This document shows positions 10,332 to 19,230 of a stretch of 64,000 bases of DNA, in pieces (positions within the stretch are counted from its first letter, which is position 1; each line of letters opens with the position of its first letter). The stretch is from Methylotuvimicrobium alcaliphilum 20Z. GTDB lineage: Bacteria > Pseudomonadota > Gammaproteobacteria > Methylococcales > Methylomonadaceae. The position numbers and the translations under genes are program-made. Where the stretch lies: assembly GCF_000968535.2 (NCBI RefSeq), contig NC_016112.1, positions 4,154,001 through 4,218,000 on the forward strand, given 5' to 3'. The notes below the pieces were generated by a model. That model did no database searches and was not told where the DNA came from. It saw nothing but the letters and a program-made list of their open reading frames with translations.

Positions 10332-11794
10332 TGCCCGACTAACCTCAGTGCTTTTATTACGGTCTCTCTATCGCTAAAAGGTATCTTTCGGCCTTTTACT
10401 TCTTGATATTCTTCATGGCCTTTACCCGCGATCAACACACAATCACCGGAGCCGGCCTCGCTAATCGCTGTCTGTATCGCCAGCGCCCTGTCATGGATGA
10501 CGGAAATGCCGCCCGACCGACAGCCTTCCATAATGGCTTCGACAATCATTTCCGGCGCTTCTCCGCGCGGGTTGTCATCGGTCAAAATAACCCGGTCCGC
10601 CCACTTTTGCGCAATACGGCCCATTTGCGACCGCTTGCCCTCATCCCGATCGCCGCCGCAGCCGAATACGACCGTCAATTGTTTTTCGCATTGCTTACGA
10701 AGTCCCTTCAATACTTTTTCAAGAGCATCCGGCGTATGGGCATAGTCGACAAAAACCCATGGCTCATTGCCGCCACCATAACGTTCCATGCGCCCTGGGA
10801 TCGCTTGTAAGCGTTCGATTTTGATAGCCGCTTCATCAAAATCGATGCCGGAAGCCAATAACGTGGCAAAAACCGTTAACGCATTTTCCGCGTTGAATTC
10901 ACCAAATAAAGGGATACAAACTTTTTTTTGTCGATCCCGCCAGCTCAAGTTAAGCTCGATTCCTGATAATGTCTGACGAAGCGAATCGCCGAGAACCGAT
11001 TCGCCATAGGGTAAGGTTTTGCCTCGGAGAGTGCCGGCCCATACGATTACACCGTCGGGAACCGCTGCCAGCACTTGCTGACTGTAGGCATCATCCAAAT
11101 TGATCACGGCAAATTTCACACCAGGCATTGCCAACAACCTTAATTTGGCTTGAACATACCGCTCCATCGAGCCGTGATAGTCCAAATGGTCGCGACTGAT
11201 ATTCGTATAAACAACCCCTTGAAAACGGATAGCGTTCACTCGTCCCTGCTCTAAGCCATGCGAGGAAACTTCCATCGCAACCGCTGTCAGTCGGTCGTCG
11301 AACAATTTCGCCAACATGCATTGAATCGCCAATGCATCCGGGGTCGTATTGATCGTTTGGTGTAAATGGCCCGAAACTCCCCAGCCTAAGGTACCGATAA
11401 TCCCGCATCGATCCAGGGCTTGAGCTAAAAACTGGCTGCACGACGTTTTTCCGTTAGTGCCGGTTATGCCAATCACATGCAATCGACCGGACGGCTCGCC
11501 ATAGAATCGGCTTGCGATCGCTCCCAACTTCATATTCAAATCTTCGACCGCGATAAATGGCACATCACTCAGACCGCCGCCTAACCATTCGTTCGCCCCA
11601 CGAGACTCATAGAGCACCGCACTTGCCCCGAGTTCGAGAGCTTGGCGAACATGCGCCAAGCCATGCTGCCTAGCGCCTTGCACGGCGATGAACACGTCGC
11701 CCGGTTTAATATCCCGGCTATTCAGAGATAACCCTCGAACGATGATATCCGCTCCGGTCCTTGCATGGCCCAAGAGCAGTTCTGCTAATTTCAT
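10328..11794 (-). CDS. murE: UDP-MurNAc-L-Ala-D-Glu--meso-diaminopimelate ligase MurE
   Basis: A 488-residue Mur ligase that adds the third residue of the stem peptide. The ATP loop GTNGKTS is at residues 112-118. The sequence DDNPRGE is present; in the family the DNPR motif marks meso-diaminopimelate rather than lysine specificity, so this organism should have DAP-type peptidoglycan. It overlaps ftsI and murF by 4 bp each. Confidence 0.96.
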   Translation of the reverse strand: MKLAELLLGHARTGADIIVRGLSLNSRDIKPGDVFIAVQGARQHGLAHVRQALELGASAVLYESRGANEWLGGGLSDVPFIAVEDLNMKLGAIASRFYGEPSGRLHVIGITGTNGKTSCSQFLAQALDRCGIIGTLGWGVSGHLHQTINTTPDALAIQCMLAKLFDDRLTAVAMEVSSHGLEQGRVNAIRFQGVVYTNISRDHLDYHGSMERYVQAKLRLLAMPGVKFAVINLDDAYSQQVLAAVPDGVIVWAGTLRGKTLPYGESVLGDSLRQTLSGIELNLSWRDRQKKVCIPLFGEFNAENALTVFATLLASGIDFDEAAIKIERLQAIPGRMERYGGGNEPWVFVDYAHTPDALEKVLKGLRKQCEKQLTVVFGCGGDRDEGKRSQMGRIAQKWADRVILTDDNPRGEAPEMIVEAIMEGCRSGGISVIHDRALAIQTAISEAGSGDCVLIAGKGHEEYQEVKGRKIPFSDRETVIKALRLVGQ

Positions 11795-13530
11795 TGCGCT
11801 ACGAGATCCGGGGTTTTACTGATCAAAACCGGCATGGTTTCTTCTTGGTCCGGCGCGACATCGAGTATTCTCAGCGCACCGGCCATAACTTTGGAAAATA
11901 CGGGACCTGCCACCGCACCTCCATAATAAGCACCAGCCGAGGGTTCATCCACCATCACCGCGATCACGACGCGCGGATCGCTAGCCGGTGCCATACCGAC
12001 AAAAATCGATAAATATTTTTTTTCTTTATAACCGCCTTCGCCGGCTTTTTTAGCCGTTCCAGTTTTGCCGGCGACTCGATAGCCATCGACCCTAGCCTGA
12101 TAGGCAGTGCCGTCTTTCAACACGACTTGTTCCAGCATGGTTCTAATCGACTGGGCCGTTTTCTCGGAAAACACGCGTTTGGCTTCGGGGTCACGATCGC
12201 GTTTCAATAAACTAACCGAATGCAGCACGCCGTTATCGGCCAAAGCCGTATAAGCCCTTGCCAGTTGAAGCACCGAAGCATTCATACCGTAGCCGAACGA
12301 TAAGGTCGCCTGCGCGAATTGATTCCAGCGTTGGTAATCCAGCACGCTACCACTTGCTTCCCCTGGAAAACCGATACCCGCCGCGTTGCCGAATCCTAAT
12401 TGATTGTAAATGCCCCAAAAATAGTCCGGAGGCATCTCCAGTGCGACAATGCTGGTTGCAACATTGCTTGATTTTTTCAAGACATGCGTTAAATCGAGCG
12501 TGCCGTAGTTATGCACGTCCCTGACAACATTTCTGCCAATTCGGTATATTCCATTCGTTTCGATTTTTAAGTCAGGCTTGATGTAACCGCCGTCGAGCGC
12601 CGCAGCGATAACAAAGGGCTTGACCGTCGACCCCGGTTCGAAAACATCGGTAATCGCTCGATTCCTAAAAGCACTGCCCTTGAGATGCGTTCGGGTATTT
12701 GGATTGAACGCAGGATGGTTAGCATCGGCCAGCACCTCACCGGTTTTTGCGTCTAAGACAACCAATGCCGCTGCTTTCGCTCGGTGTTCTAGCACTGCCG
12801 ACTGCAATTCTCGATAAGCCAAATATTGAATGCGCTCGTCGATACTTAATTGTACATTCCGCCCATCGATCGGTGCGGAGATCGCCTCGACATCACCGAT
12901 AATTTGCCTTTTGCCGTCGCGAATAACCCGCTTGCTCCCGGCCGTCCCTCTCAGTACTGAGTCATAGGCAAGCTCAATACCTTCTTGGCCGACATCGTCA
13001 ACATTCGTAAACCCGACCAAATGAGCCGATACCGGACCCGCCGGATAATAGCGTTTAAATTCCCGCTCGAAATAAACACCTGGGACATCTAATGCTTTTA
13101 CTTGCGCAGCCAAATGCGGATTGATGCGCCGTTTGACATAAACAAAACGCCGCTTAGTACCTGGCACGATCAAGTTGTTAATTTTCCTATCAGGCAAATC
13201 GAGAAGCTTTTCCATTTGTCTGATATCAGCCTGTTCGGCACCCGCGAGTTCTTGCGGATTGACCCAAATCGATTGAACCGGGGTGCTAATCGCCAATGGC
13301 TCTCCGTTTCGGTCCAGTATCATGCCTCGATAAGCAGACACCGATACCGAACTGACATGACGCATGTCGCCCTGCTGTTTGAGAAATTGCTTTCTCAATA
13401 CTTGCAGATCGAAGGCCCGAACAGCCAGCAAGCCCATCGCTCCAAGCATAAAAACCAGTAACACTTTACGTCTGACGGTAAAGTCCGTTTCCGGCTTCCC
13501 CTTTTTTTTACGCGTTGAAAAACCGTGCAT
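11791..13530 (-). CDS. ftsI: Septal peptidoglycan transpeptidase FtsI (PBP3)
   Basis: A 579-residue class B penicillin-binding protein. A basic cytoplasmic tail leads into a membrane segment at about residues 22-40, followed by the dimerisation domain and the transpeptidase domain. The three active-site motifs are S301-TVK, S354-SN (KKSSNVA) and K489-TG (AGKTGTA). It crosslinks septal peptidoglycan with FtsW. Its start abuts the ftsL stop with no gap. Confidence 0.97.
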   Translation of the reverse strand: MHGFSTRKKKGKPETDFTVRRKVLLVFMLGAMGLLAVRAFDLQVLRKQFLKQQGDMRHVSSVSVSAYRGMILDRNGEPLAISTPVQSIWVNPQELAGAEQADIRQMEKLLDLPDRKINNLIVPGTKRRFVYVKRRINPHLAAQVKALDVPGVYFEREFKRYYPAGPVSAHLVGFTNVDDVGQEGIELAYDSVLRGTAGSKRVIRDGKRQIIGDVEAISAPIDGRNVQLSIDERIQYLAYRELQSAVLEHRAKAAALVVLDAKTGEVLADANHPAFNPNTRTHLKGSAFRNRAITDVFEPGSTVKPFVIAAALDGGYIKPDLKIETNGIYRIGRNVVRDVHNYGTLDLTHVLKKSSNVATSIVALEMPPDYFWGIYNQLGFGNAAGIGFPGEASGSVLDYQRWNQFAQATLSFGYGMNASVLQLARAYTALADNGVLHSVSLLKRDRDPEAKRVFSEKTAQSIRTMLEQVVLKDGTAYQARVDGYRVAGKTGTAKKAGEGGYKEKKYLSIFVGMAPASDPRVVIAVMVDEPSAGAYYGGAVAGPVFSKVMAGALRILDVAPDQEETMPVLISKTPDLVAQ

Positions 13531-13809
13531 CTAAGGTTTTAAATAAATAATTTTGTCTCGTTCCGGCATGACCAGTTTTAGCTTATCCCGAGCAATTTGT
13601 TCGACTCGATTTTCTTCCGCTAATGTCGTCAACTCCAACTGTAATTGCCCCCACTCCACTTCGTATCGATCCAGCTCGCGTTCTTGTTGCTGTATTTCGA
13701 CAAACAGCAATCGTGACTGATACTTACTGTAAATGACCCCCAGTGCGGATCCCAGTAATAACAGCAACAAACCTGCCAAGGATAAAATAGCGCTCCTGGT
13801 TTCCGTCAC
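13531..13809 (-). CDS. ftsL: Cell division protein FtsL
   Basis: A 92-residue protein with one membrane segment at about residues 8-27, followed by a heptad-type coiled coil with abundant Glu, Gln and Leu. Sequence similarity in this family is low, so the call rests on size, topology and position between rsmH and ftsI, which is invariant in dcw clusters. FtsL pairs with FtsB in the periplasm and activates FtsW-FtsI. Confidence 0.92.
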   Translation of the reverse strand: MTETRSAILSLAGLLLLLLGSALGVIYSKYQSRLLFVEIQQQERELDRYEVEWGQLQLELTTLAEENRVEQIARDKLKLVMPERDKIIYLKP

Positions 13810-14732
13810 AACCGCTCCGCCACGCGCATGATTGCGCTTCTTGACCGTGGATTTTTCGCTACCTCGTCTACACCGGCTTTAATCGCCTTGCCGACTTTGC
13901 GCAAAATCCCCTTCTTTATCTCAGATTCCATAATCGGCAATCTGCCTGGATCGTACTTGGCACCCGACTCCGCTCGGATAAAGCGTTTGGCGATTCGATC
14001 CTCCAATGAATGAAACGAGATCACAACCAGCCGTCCTCCGGGTTTCAATACATCGACCGCCTGTTCCAAACCACTTTTCAACTCTTCGAGTTCTCGATTG
14101 ACTGCAATCCGAATTGCTTGAAATGTCCGTGTTGCAGGGTGTTTATGCTTTTCTCTAACAGGCACGCTGTTTACAATTAGCTCGGCAAGTTGCCGCGTCG
14201 TCGATAGCGGTTGCTCCCGGCGTTGTTCGACAATGGCGCGAGCAATTCGACGTGCAAAACGCTCTTCGCCGAATTCGAATAACACTTGAACCAAATCACG
14301 CTCATCGACTTCGGCCAACCATTGCGCTGCAGACAAACCCGAGCGATGGTCCATACGCATATCCAAAGGGCCGTCATATAAAAAACTAAACCCCCGTTCG
14401 GGGGTATCCAATTGCGGCGACGAAACACCTAAGTCCATTAGCAGGCCATCCACCCGCCCTTGCACATGCTCCTGCTCGGCGATAGCTTGTAACGACGAAA
14501 AGCATGCATGATGCAGGCTAAAACGCTTATCGCTCGCTATTTCTCGTGCCCATTCCGACTGAATCGCATCTGCGTCCCGGTCTAAGGCGAGTAAGCGGCC
14601 GGAAGGACCTAAACGATTCAAAATCCCCCGACTGTGTCCGCCACGCCCAAACGTACAATCGATATAAATGCCATCGGTTTTAATGGCAAGAGCTTGCAAC
14701 GCCTCCGAAAATAATACGGGCGAATGCTCCAT
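13806..14732 (-). CDS. rsmH: 16S rRNA (cytosine1402-N4)-methyltransferase RsmH
   Basis: A 308-residue SAM-dependent methyltransferase. IDCTFGRGGHSRGIL is the SAM-binding motif, followed by DLGVSSPQLD and the family-typical FSFLYDGPLDMRM. The C-terminal SFHSLEDRIAKRF is also diagnostic. It modifies C1402 in the ribosomal P site; RsmI, encoded 2.5 kb away, adds the 2'-O-methyl group to the same nucleotide. It overlaps ftsL by 4 bp and lies 115 bp after mraZ. Confidence 0.96.
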   Translation of the reverse strand: MEHSPVLFSEALQALAIKTDGIYIDCTFGRGGHSRGILNRLGPSGRLLALDRDADAIQSEWAREIASDKRFSLHHACFSSLQAIAEQEHVQGRVDGLLMDLGVSSPQLDTPERGFSFLYDGPLDMRMDHRSGLSAAQWLAEVDERDLVQVLFEFGEERFARRIARAIVEQRREQPLSTTRQLAELIVNSVPVREKHKHPATRTFQAIRIAVNRELEELKSGLEQAVDVLKPGGRLVVISFHSLEDRIAKRFIRAESGAKYDPGRLPIMESEIKKGILRKVGKAIKAGVDEVAKNPRSRSAIMRVAERL

Positions 14733-14847
14733 TTAATAAATCTCCCGTATTAACCCAGCCTTAACAATTTGTAGTGACCATGAATTACGATATCGAATAT
14801 TACCATTAAGTTTCAATTACTTGCGCCAGCCAAATGTTGCAGTCGAG

Positions 14848-15315
14848 TTAAAAATACAAAGATCCTAACTCTTCGAGACCTTCGGTATCGTCGCTATTCA
14901 TCCATTCGGCTTCCTTGGCATTCCATGCCTCCTCATTCCATATTTCAAATTTATTCAATTGTCCAACCAACATAATCTTCTTGTCCATGCTTGCAAAAGT
15001 TCTCAGTTTCTCCGGCAATAATATACGGCCTTGCATATCCATTTCGCATTCTGTCGCGTTACCGATCAAAAACCGCTTAAGCTTGGTCAACATTTTATTT
15101 AAAGTCGGCTTCTTAAGAATGGCCTGCTCGACCTTTTCCCATTCCGGCAAGGGATAGAGCCACAAACAGCCGTTCTCGCCGACGCAATGCTCATCGACTG
15201 CAACCGTGACGATTAATTGCCGATCACAACTTTCCAACAACTCCTCCCGATATTTAGTCGGAATAGCAAAACGCCCTTTCGCGTCAAGGTTGATTGGATT
15301 GATGCCTCTTAACAA
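14848..15315 (-). CDS. mraZ: Transcriptional regulator MraZ
   Basis: About 155 residues with two SpoVT/AbrB-like repeats: LRGINPINLDAKGRFAIPTK and TECEMDMQGRILLPEKL. MraZ is a ring-forming DNA-binding protein that represses the dcw operon it heads. The frame is open further upstream to an ATG at 15387. Family members begin M-F/L-RGIN, so the TTG at 15313-15315 is the better start, with a GGGG-containing stretch about 8 bases upstream. The ATG alternative would add 24 residues and lie close to the predicted transcription start. Confidence 0.9.
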   Translation of the reverse strand: MLRGINPINLDAKGRFAIPTKYREELLESCDRQLIVTVAVDEHCVGENGCLWLYPLPEWEKVEQAILKKPTLNKMLTKLKRFLIGNATECEMDMQGRILLPEKLRTFASMDKKIMLVGQLNKFEIWNEEAWNAKEAEWMNSDDTEGLEELGSLYF

Positions 15316-15329
15316 GATAAGCCCCGGCT

Positions 15330-15364
15330 CGCCAAAAAATTCCCTTTTTTTCCACTTTACACCA
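15330..15364 (-). promoter_or_regulatory. MraZ-binding-box-like array (four repeats at 10-bp spacing)
   Basis: On the minus strand four pentamers start exactly 10 bp apart: TGGTG (15364-15360), TGGAA (15354-15350), GGGAA (15344-15340) and TGGCG (15334-15330). The known E. coli operator is three TGGGN repeats separated by 5 bp in front of mraZ. These are degenerate versions with the same period, placed just downstream of the predicted promoter, where autorepression would work. Binding is inferred. Confidence 0.6.
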
Positions 15365-15373
15365 CTTTTGTTC

Positions 15374-15402
15374 ACTATAGATTTCAATCAGACCTTAGTC
15401 AA
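15374..15402 (-). promoter_or_regulatory. Sigma70 promoter of the dcw operon (PmraZ)
   Basis: On the minus strand TTGACT (15402-15397) and TATAGT (15379-15374) are separated by 17 bp. This gives 5/6 matches to each consensus hexamer at ideal spacing. Transcription would start near 15367, about 50 bases before the TTG start of mraZ. It is the strongest promoter-like sequence seen in front of the cluster. Confidence 0.75.
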
Positions 15403-15871
15403 GATCGATTTGAATTTAATTATTTTCGACAAGACAATGACTTATGAAAACAGAACAAAACGCTTTGAACAGGGCACAGCCGGAAAAATAATTTATTCGT
15501 TTTATCAAAACGTTAATTAATAATGCTAAAGAAAACTATTACTTAATAACAAAGCGTCGAATCAGAACCATCTTAGGATTAAGCAAATCCAATCCGACAA
15601 ATGCTGCAAAGGACTTGCTGCCACCGTAAAACTTAATCGGCAACAAAGAGCGCTGAACCCGGTTTTCAATATTAAAGACATGAAAATAGGCTTTGTCTCG
15701 CACTGAAAAGAAGAGAAAAGAAGTATTATGGACTTTGAAAATAACATAGCCGCTGCGGACTAAGACAATCTGAATCGCCGATTGTTAGAGAATTAACGGC
15801 AATCAGATTAAAGGGGGGGATGCGCCGATCTTTTCTGCAAATGCGCAAAAACTCGGTAATCGCTAATAGAA
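15403..15871. other. Gene-free stretch between mraZ promoter and rnpB
   Basis: AT-rich sequence with stop codons in all frames apart from a short minus-strand ORF with no recognisable features. No repeat or RNA structure was identified, apart from the end of rnpB at its right edge. Confidence 0.5.
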
Positions 15872-16236
15872 AAGAGTCGGCCTGTAAGCCGGGTTCTGTC
15901 GCGAACAGTCATTCATCTAGGCCGCAAGTCACCTTACGGCTCGAGCGATCTACCCGGGAACCGCGCGGGCCACGCGTCTGTTCCCCTATTTGATCTTGCT
16001 CCGAGTGGGGTTTACCCTGCCACGCCTGTTGCCAGCCGCGCGGTGCGCTCTTACCGCACCATTTCACCCTTACCCCTTACCTAGAATTAAGATCTAGGTA
16101 AGGGGCGGTATATTTTCTGTGGCACTTTCCGTAGACTCGCGCCTCCCAGGCATTACCTGGCACTCTGCCCAATGGAGCCCGGACTTTCCTCTCTTCTACC
16201 CTAAGGCAAAACAGCGACTGTCCGGCCGACTCTCGG
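15872..16236 (-). ncRNA. rnpB: RNase P RNA (class A)
   Basis: Read on the minus strand, the conserved core elements appear in order: AGAGGAAAGTCCGGGCTCC (CR I), GTGCCACAGAAA, GGGTGAAATGGTGCGGTAAG, GAGCGCACCG, and near the 3' end GACAGAACCCGGCTTACAG. The 5' GAGTCGGCC pairs with the 3' GGCCGACTC to form helix P1. The region corresponding to P12 is a long hairpin with 12-bp arms (CCTTACCTAGAT). RNase P RNA cleaves tRNA 5' leaders. Ends are approximate to a few bases. Confidence 0.95.
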
Positions 16237-16241
16237 CGGAA

Positions 16242-16247
16242 ATTATA
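16242..16247 (-). promoter_or_regulatory. -10 box of rnpB
   Basis: A perfect TATAAT on the minus strand lies about 7 bases before the predicted 5' end of RNase P RNA. The -35 region is weak (TTCCGA-like near 16264-16269). Confidence 0.65.
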
Positions 16248-16281
16248 CGCGAATTAAAAACATGTCGGAAAATTAATTTGC

Positions 16282-16325
16282 GGTGAGCGGTGAAATAATG
16301 CGACATTTAATCCATTTGTCAAGCC
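16282..16325. repeat. Core of the composite heptamer repeat, copy A
   Basis: This segment begins with a GGTGAGC-type heptamer and continues into a core of about 35 bp. The core recurs in inverted orientation at about 52437-52470 (shared GGATTAAAT and TTGACAAATGG read on the minus strand). On its other side both copies adjoin an array of TTTCCTC heptamers. The shared sandwich structure shows that the two loci carry the same composite repeat. Confidence 0.75.
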
Positions 16326-16329
16326 AAAA

Positions 16330-16448
16330 TTTCCTCTTTCCTCTTTCCTCTTTCCTCTTTCCTCTTTCCTCTTTCCTCTTTCCTCTTTCCTCTTTCCTCT
16401 TTCCTCTTTCCTCTTTCCTCTTTCACCTTTAACCTTTAACCTTTCACC
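16330..16448. repeat. Heptamer tandem array (TTTCCTC)13 plus four variants
   Basis: Thirteen exact TTTCCTC units (16330-16420) are followed by TTTCACC, TTTAACC, TTTAACC and TTTCACC. The array runs into the 3' end of rsmI, so the stop codon and last codons of rsmI are made of repeat units. Read in the rsmI direction the units are purine-rich (GGTGAAA, GGTTAAA, GAGGAAA). Confidence 0.9.
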
Positions 16449-17296
16449 TTGCCCATCATCTCCAAAGCCGCCTGATACAGCACCTTCTTCTTAGCCCCGG
16501 TAATTTCAGCGGCTAAAGACGCGGCTGTCTTGACAGAACATTCATTTAAAAGAATCTTTAATACCGATAAATGTTCGGCACTCAATGCTTGATTATTTTT
16601 GTCGATGACGGCGCCTTCGACAATCACGACGAATTCGCCTTTGCGCATGTTTTCGTCGCTTTCAACCAATTCCAGCATCTCGTCCAAACGGCGCTTGACG
16701 ATCGTTTCGTGTAATTTAGTAATTTCCCTCGCAATTACCAACTGCCTGTCGGCCTGCAAGATTTCCGACATATCCTTCAATGCATCTAAAATTCGATGAC
16801 TGGACTCATAAAAAACCCAAGTCGACTCGCAATTCAACCGCTCTTTAAAAAATGTCTTACGTGATGACGAAGTCCGTGGCAAGAAACCTTCGAAAATAAA
16901 CCGACTCACAGGTAAACCTGCAGCAGACAAGGCTGCAATCAAAGCGCAAGCACCCGGAATCGGTGAAACCTCGATGCCGGCATCTTTGGCCATGCGTACC
17001 AAAGGCATACCGGGATCGCTCAATAGCGGCGTACCTGCATCCGAAACCAACGCAATATCGAGACCTCCGCGAATTTTTTCGAGCAATCCGGCCGAAGCCG
17101 TTTCTTCGTTGTGCTGATGCAATGAGACTAAGCGGTTGGCAATACCGTAATGCTGTAATAGCATTCTGACATGTCGAGTATCTTCCGCGGCAATCAAATC
17201 GACTTCCTTTAACACGTCGACGGCCCGGAAACTAAAATCCGCTAAATTACCTATCGGCGTGGCAACCACGTATAATTTGCCGCATTGACTAGACAT
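16436..17296 (-). CDS. rsmI: 16S rRNA (cytidine1402-2'-O)-methyltransferase RsmI
   Basis: A 286-residue tetrapyrrole-methylase-fold enzyme. It has YVVATPIGNLADFSFRA at the N-terminus, AAEDTRHVRMLLQHYGI, ALVSDAGTPLLSDPG and FVFE-type FIFEGFLP motifs, all diagnostic of RsmI. It methylates C1402 of 16S rRNA together with RsmH. It is divergent from lpoA, as in E. coli. The final codons, GKVKG and the stop, lie inside a 7-bp tandem repeat, so the C-terminus may vary between strains. Confidence 0.95.
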   Translation of the reverse strand: MSSQCGKLYVVATPIGNLADFSFRAVDVLKEVDLIAAEDTRHVRMLLQHYGIANRLVSLHQHNEETASAGLLEKIRGGLDIALVSDAGTPLLSDPGMPLVRMAKDAGIEVSPIPGACALIAALSAAGLPVSRFIFEGFLPRTSSSRKTFFKERLNCESTWVFYESSHRILDALKDMSEILQADRQLVIAREITKLHETIVKRRLDEMLELVESDENMRKGEFVVIVEGAVIDKNNQALSAEHLSVLKILLNECSVKTAASLAAEITGAKKKVLYQAALEMMGKVKG

Positions 17297-17346
17297 TGGA
17301 TTCTCTCATCTGATTAAACCGATCTATTTTAAAGGTATACCCTTCT

Positions 17347-19221
17347 ATGAGTCGCCATTTTCATTCGCCATTTTTGCTGCTTTGCACTTTTCTCGCAGGG
17401 TGCATGCCCCCCCAAGACCATGAACCGTCTTTTCCGGCGGACGCTCACACGGCTAAAGCCTTCATGGATCAAGGCCAACCCGCCAAAGCCGCGCAAGTTT
17501 ATCGACGCATTGCCGACGAGCAATCCGAGTTTCAAGACCAATTACGCTTATTTACGATCGAATCGTTAATCCAATCCGGCGATAGCGATACCGCTAAACA
17601 CTATGCCGACGCAATCAACCCGGATAACCTTACTTTGTTGCAACGCAACCAGCTTAATCTTTATTACGCGCAAATCGATCTCAGCTTCGGCGATGCGGAA
17701 CAAGCAAGCGCTAGACTAAATCTAGTCAAACCGCTGCAACTACCGCGCTCCGATCAAATCAAATTCCATCAATCCCGTGCCTTTGCCTATTCGTTGACCG
17801 GCGAACTGAAAAAAAGCGCTGCTTCGAGAGTCGAATTGAGCCATTTGCTGCCGCCCGCGCAACAACCGGCCAATCATGCCGCAATTCTTGAGACCTTAAG
17901 CTTGCTACCCGTAGGGACGCTGGAACAAACAAGCCCCGAAAGCACCAATGTCTTATCCGGATGGATGGCGTTAGCGCAATTACTCAAAACCAACCAACAT
18001 AATCGCGCTCTGTTGGATACCGCATTGGATCAATGGCGGCAAAACTATCCTCATCACCCCGCTGACTCGGCATTTCTGCAAGGCTACTTGGCTCAATCGG
18101 CGCATGCTTTCAAACAACCGGGCAAAATCGCCGTGTTTTTACCCGAAACAGGCCCTATCGGACGCGCAGGAAAAGCCATTCGCGAGGGCATCATGGCCGC
18201 CTATTATCAGGATCGCAATGAAACCAAACCCGATCTTCGTTTTTACGACAGCGACCAAAGCCCACTACCGGTGCTTTATCATCAGGCTATTGCCGAGGGC
18301 GCGGAAATGGTCATCGGCCCGCTCAGCAAACCCGACATTGAAAACCTAGCGGCATCATCTGATTTGAGTATTCCGGTTCTTGCACTAAATCATGTTCCGG
18401 AAATAAACAAAGCCAATCTTTACCAATTCGGACTCAGCCCAATCGACGACGCCGAACAAATCGCTAGCCTTGCCTGGTTCGACGGTCGACAAAACGCATT
18501 GTTATTGATCCCCGATACCGAGCAAGGCTTAAGAATCGGCGAATACATCCGGGATTTCTGGAATAAAGCCGACGCAAACCTGCTGGAAATTCAAACTTAT
18601 CAAGCCAATCAGACCGATTTTTCCGAACCGATTAAAAAACTATTGAATTTGGATGAAAGCAATCAGCGTTATCAAAAAATCCGACAATTCTTACCAACAG
18701 CCGTTTTCGTCCCGAGAATCCGACGCGATGCCGATGTCATTTTTCTGAATGCCTATGAAACGGCGGCGCGCTCGATTAATCCGCAATTGCGTTTTTTTCA
18801 TGCCCAGCACTTGCCGATTTATGCCACACCCCATATTTATAGCGGTTTGCCTAATCCTCAGCTGGACACGGACTTGAACACGATAACGTTTTGCGACATT
18901 CCTTGGCTATTCGACAATGTTTACCAAGGCGAATTAAGTATTAATGCCTTACGCAGCACTTGGCAACAATTCCCCAGCGTTTATTTACGTTTAATGGCAA
19001 TGGGTATCGACGCCTATAATCTGGTTCCGCATCTTGGTAAACTAAGCAGCGTTCAATATCATGGCGCGACAGGCAACTTGTTGCTGACGAGGGACGGCCG
19101 AATCAAAAGAAATTTGGTTTGCGCCAAATTCAATCAAGGAGTACCTAAGGTCATCGGTTTTGTTCAAAGCACGTCCGAGAGCTACCAAAGCATCGCGGTT
19201 CCGAACGACGACTCGTATTGA
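17347..19221 (+). CDS. lpoA: Penicillin-binding protein activator LpoA (LppC family lipoprotein)
   Basis: A 624-residue outer-membrane lipoprotein. The lipobox LAGC ends at Cys19. The N-terminal part is a TPR-like helical domain. From about residue 255, KIAVFLPETGPIGRAGKAIREGIMAAYY begins a periplasmic-binding-protein fold. LpoA stimulates PBP1A from the outer membrane. The gene order rsmI, lpoA, yraN, diaA matches E. coli and strongly supports the call. Confidence 0.92.
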   Translation: MSRHFHSPFLLLCTFLAGCMPPQDHEPSFPADAHTAKAFMDQGQPAKAAQVYRRIADEQSEFQDQLRLFTIESLIQSGDSDTAKHYADAINPDNLTLLQRNQLNLYYAQIDLSFGDAEQASARLNLVKPLQLPRSDQIKFHQSRAFAYSLTGELKKSAASRVELSHLLPPAQQPANHAAILETLSLLPVGTLEQTSPESTNVLSGWMALAQLLKTNQHNRALLDTALDQWRQNYPHHPADSAFLQGYLAQSAHAFKQPGKIAVFLPETGPIGRAGKAIREGIMAAYYQDRNETKPDLRFYDSDQSPLPVLYHQAIAEGAEMVIGPLSKPDIENLAASSDLSIPVLALNHVPEINKANLYQFGLSPIDDAEQIASLAWFDGRQNALLLIPDTEQGLRIGEYIRDFWNKADANLLEIQTYQANQTDFSEPIKKLLNLDESNQRYQKIRQFLPTAVFVPRIRRDADVIFLNAYETAARSINPQLRFFHAQHLPIYATPHIYSGLPNPQLDTDLNTITFCDIPWLFDNVYQGELSINALRSTWQQFPSVYLRLMAMGIDAYNLVPHLGKLSSVQYHGATGNLLLTRDGRIKRNLVCAKFNQGVPKVIGFVQSTSESYQSIAVPNDDSY

Positions 19222-19230
19222 GGACAGCAT

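Noticed and set aside
15562-15747. A 61-codon minus-strand ORF between mraZ and rnpB
   Set aside because: No ribosome-binding site, family resemblance or neighbours support it, and the composition looks random.
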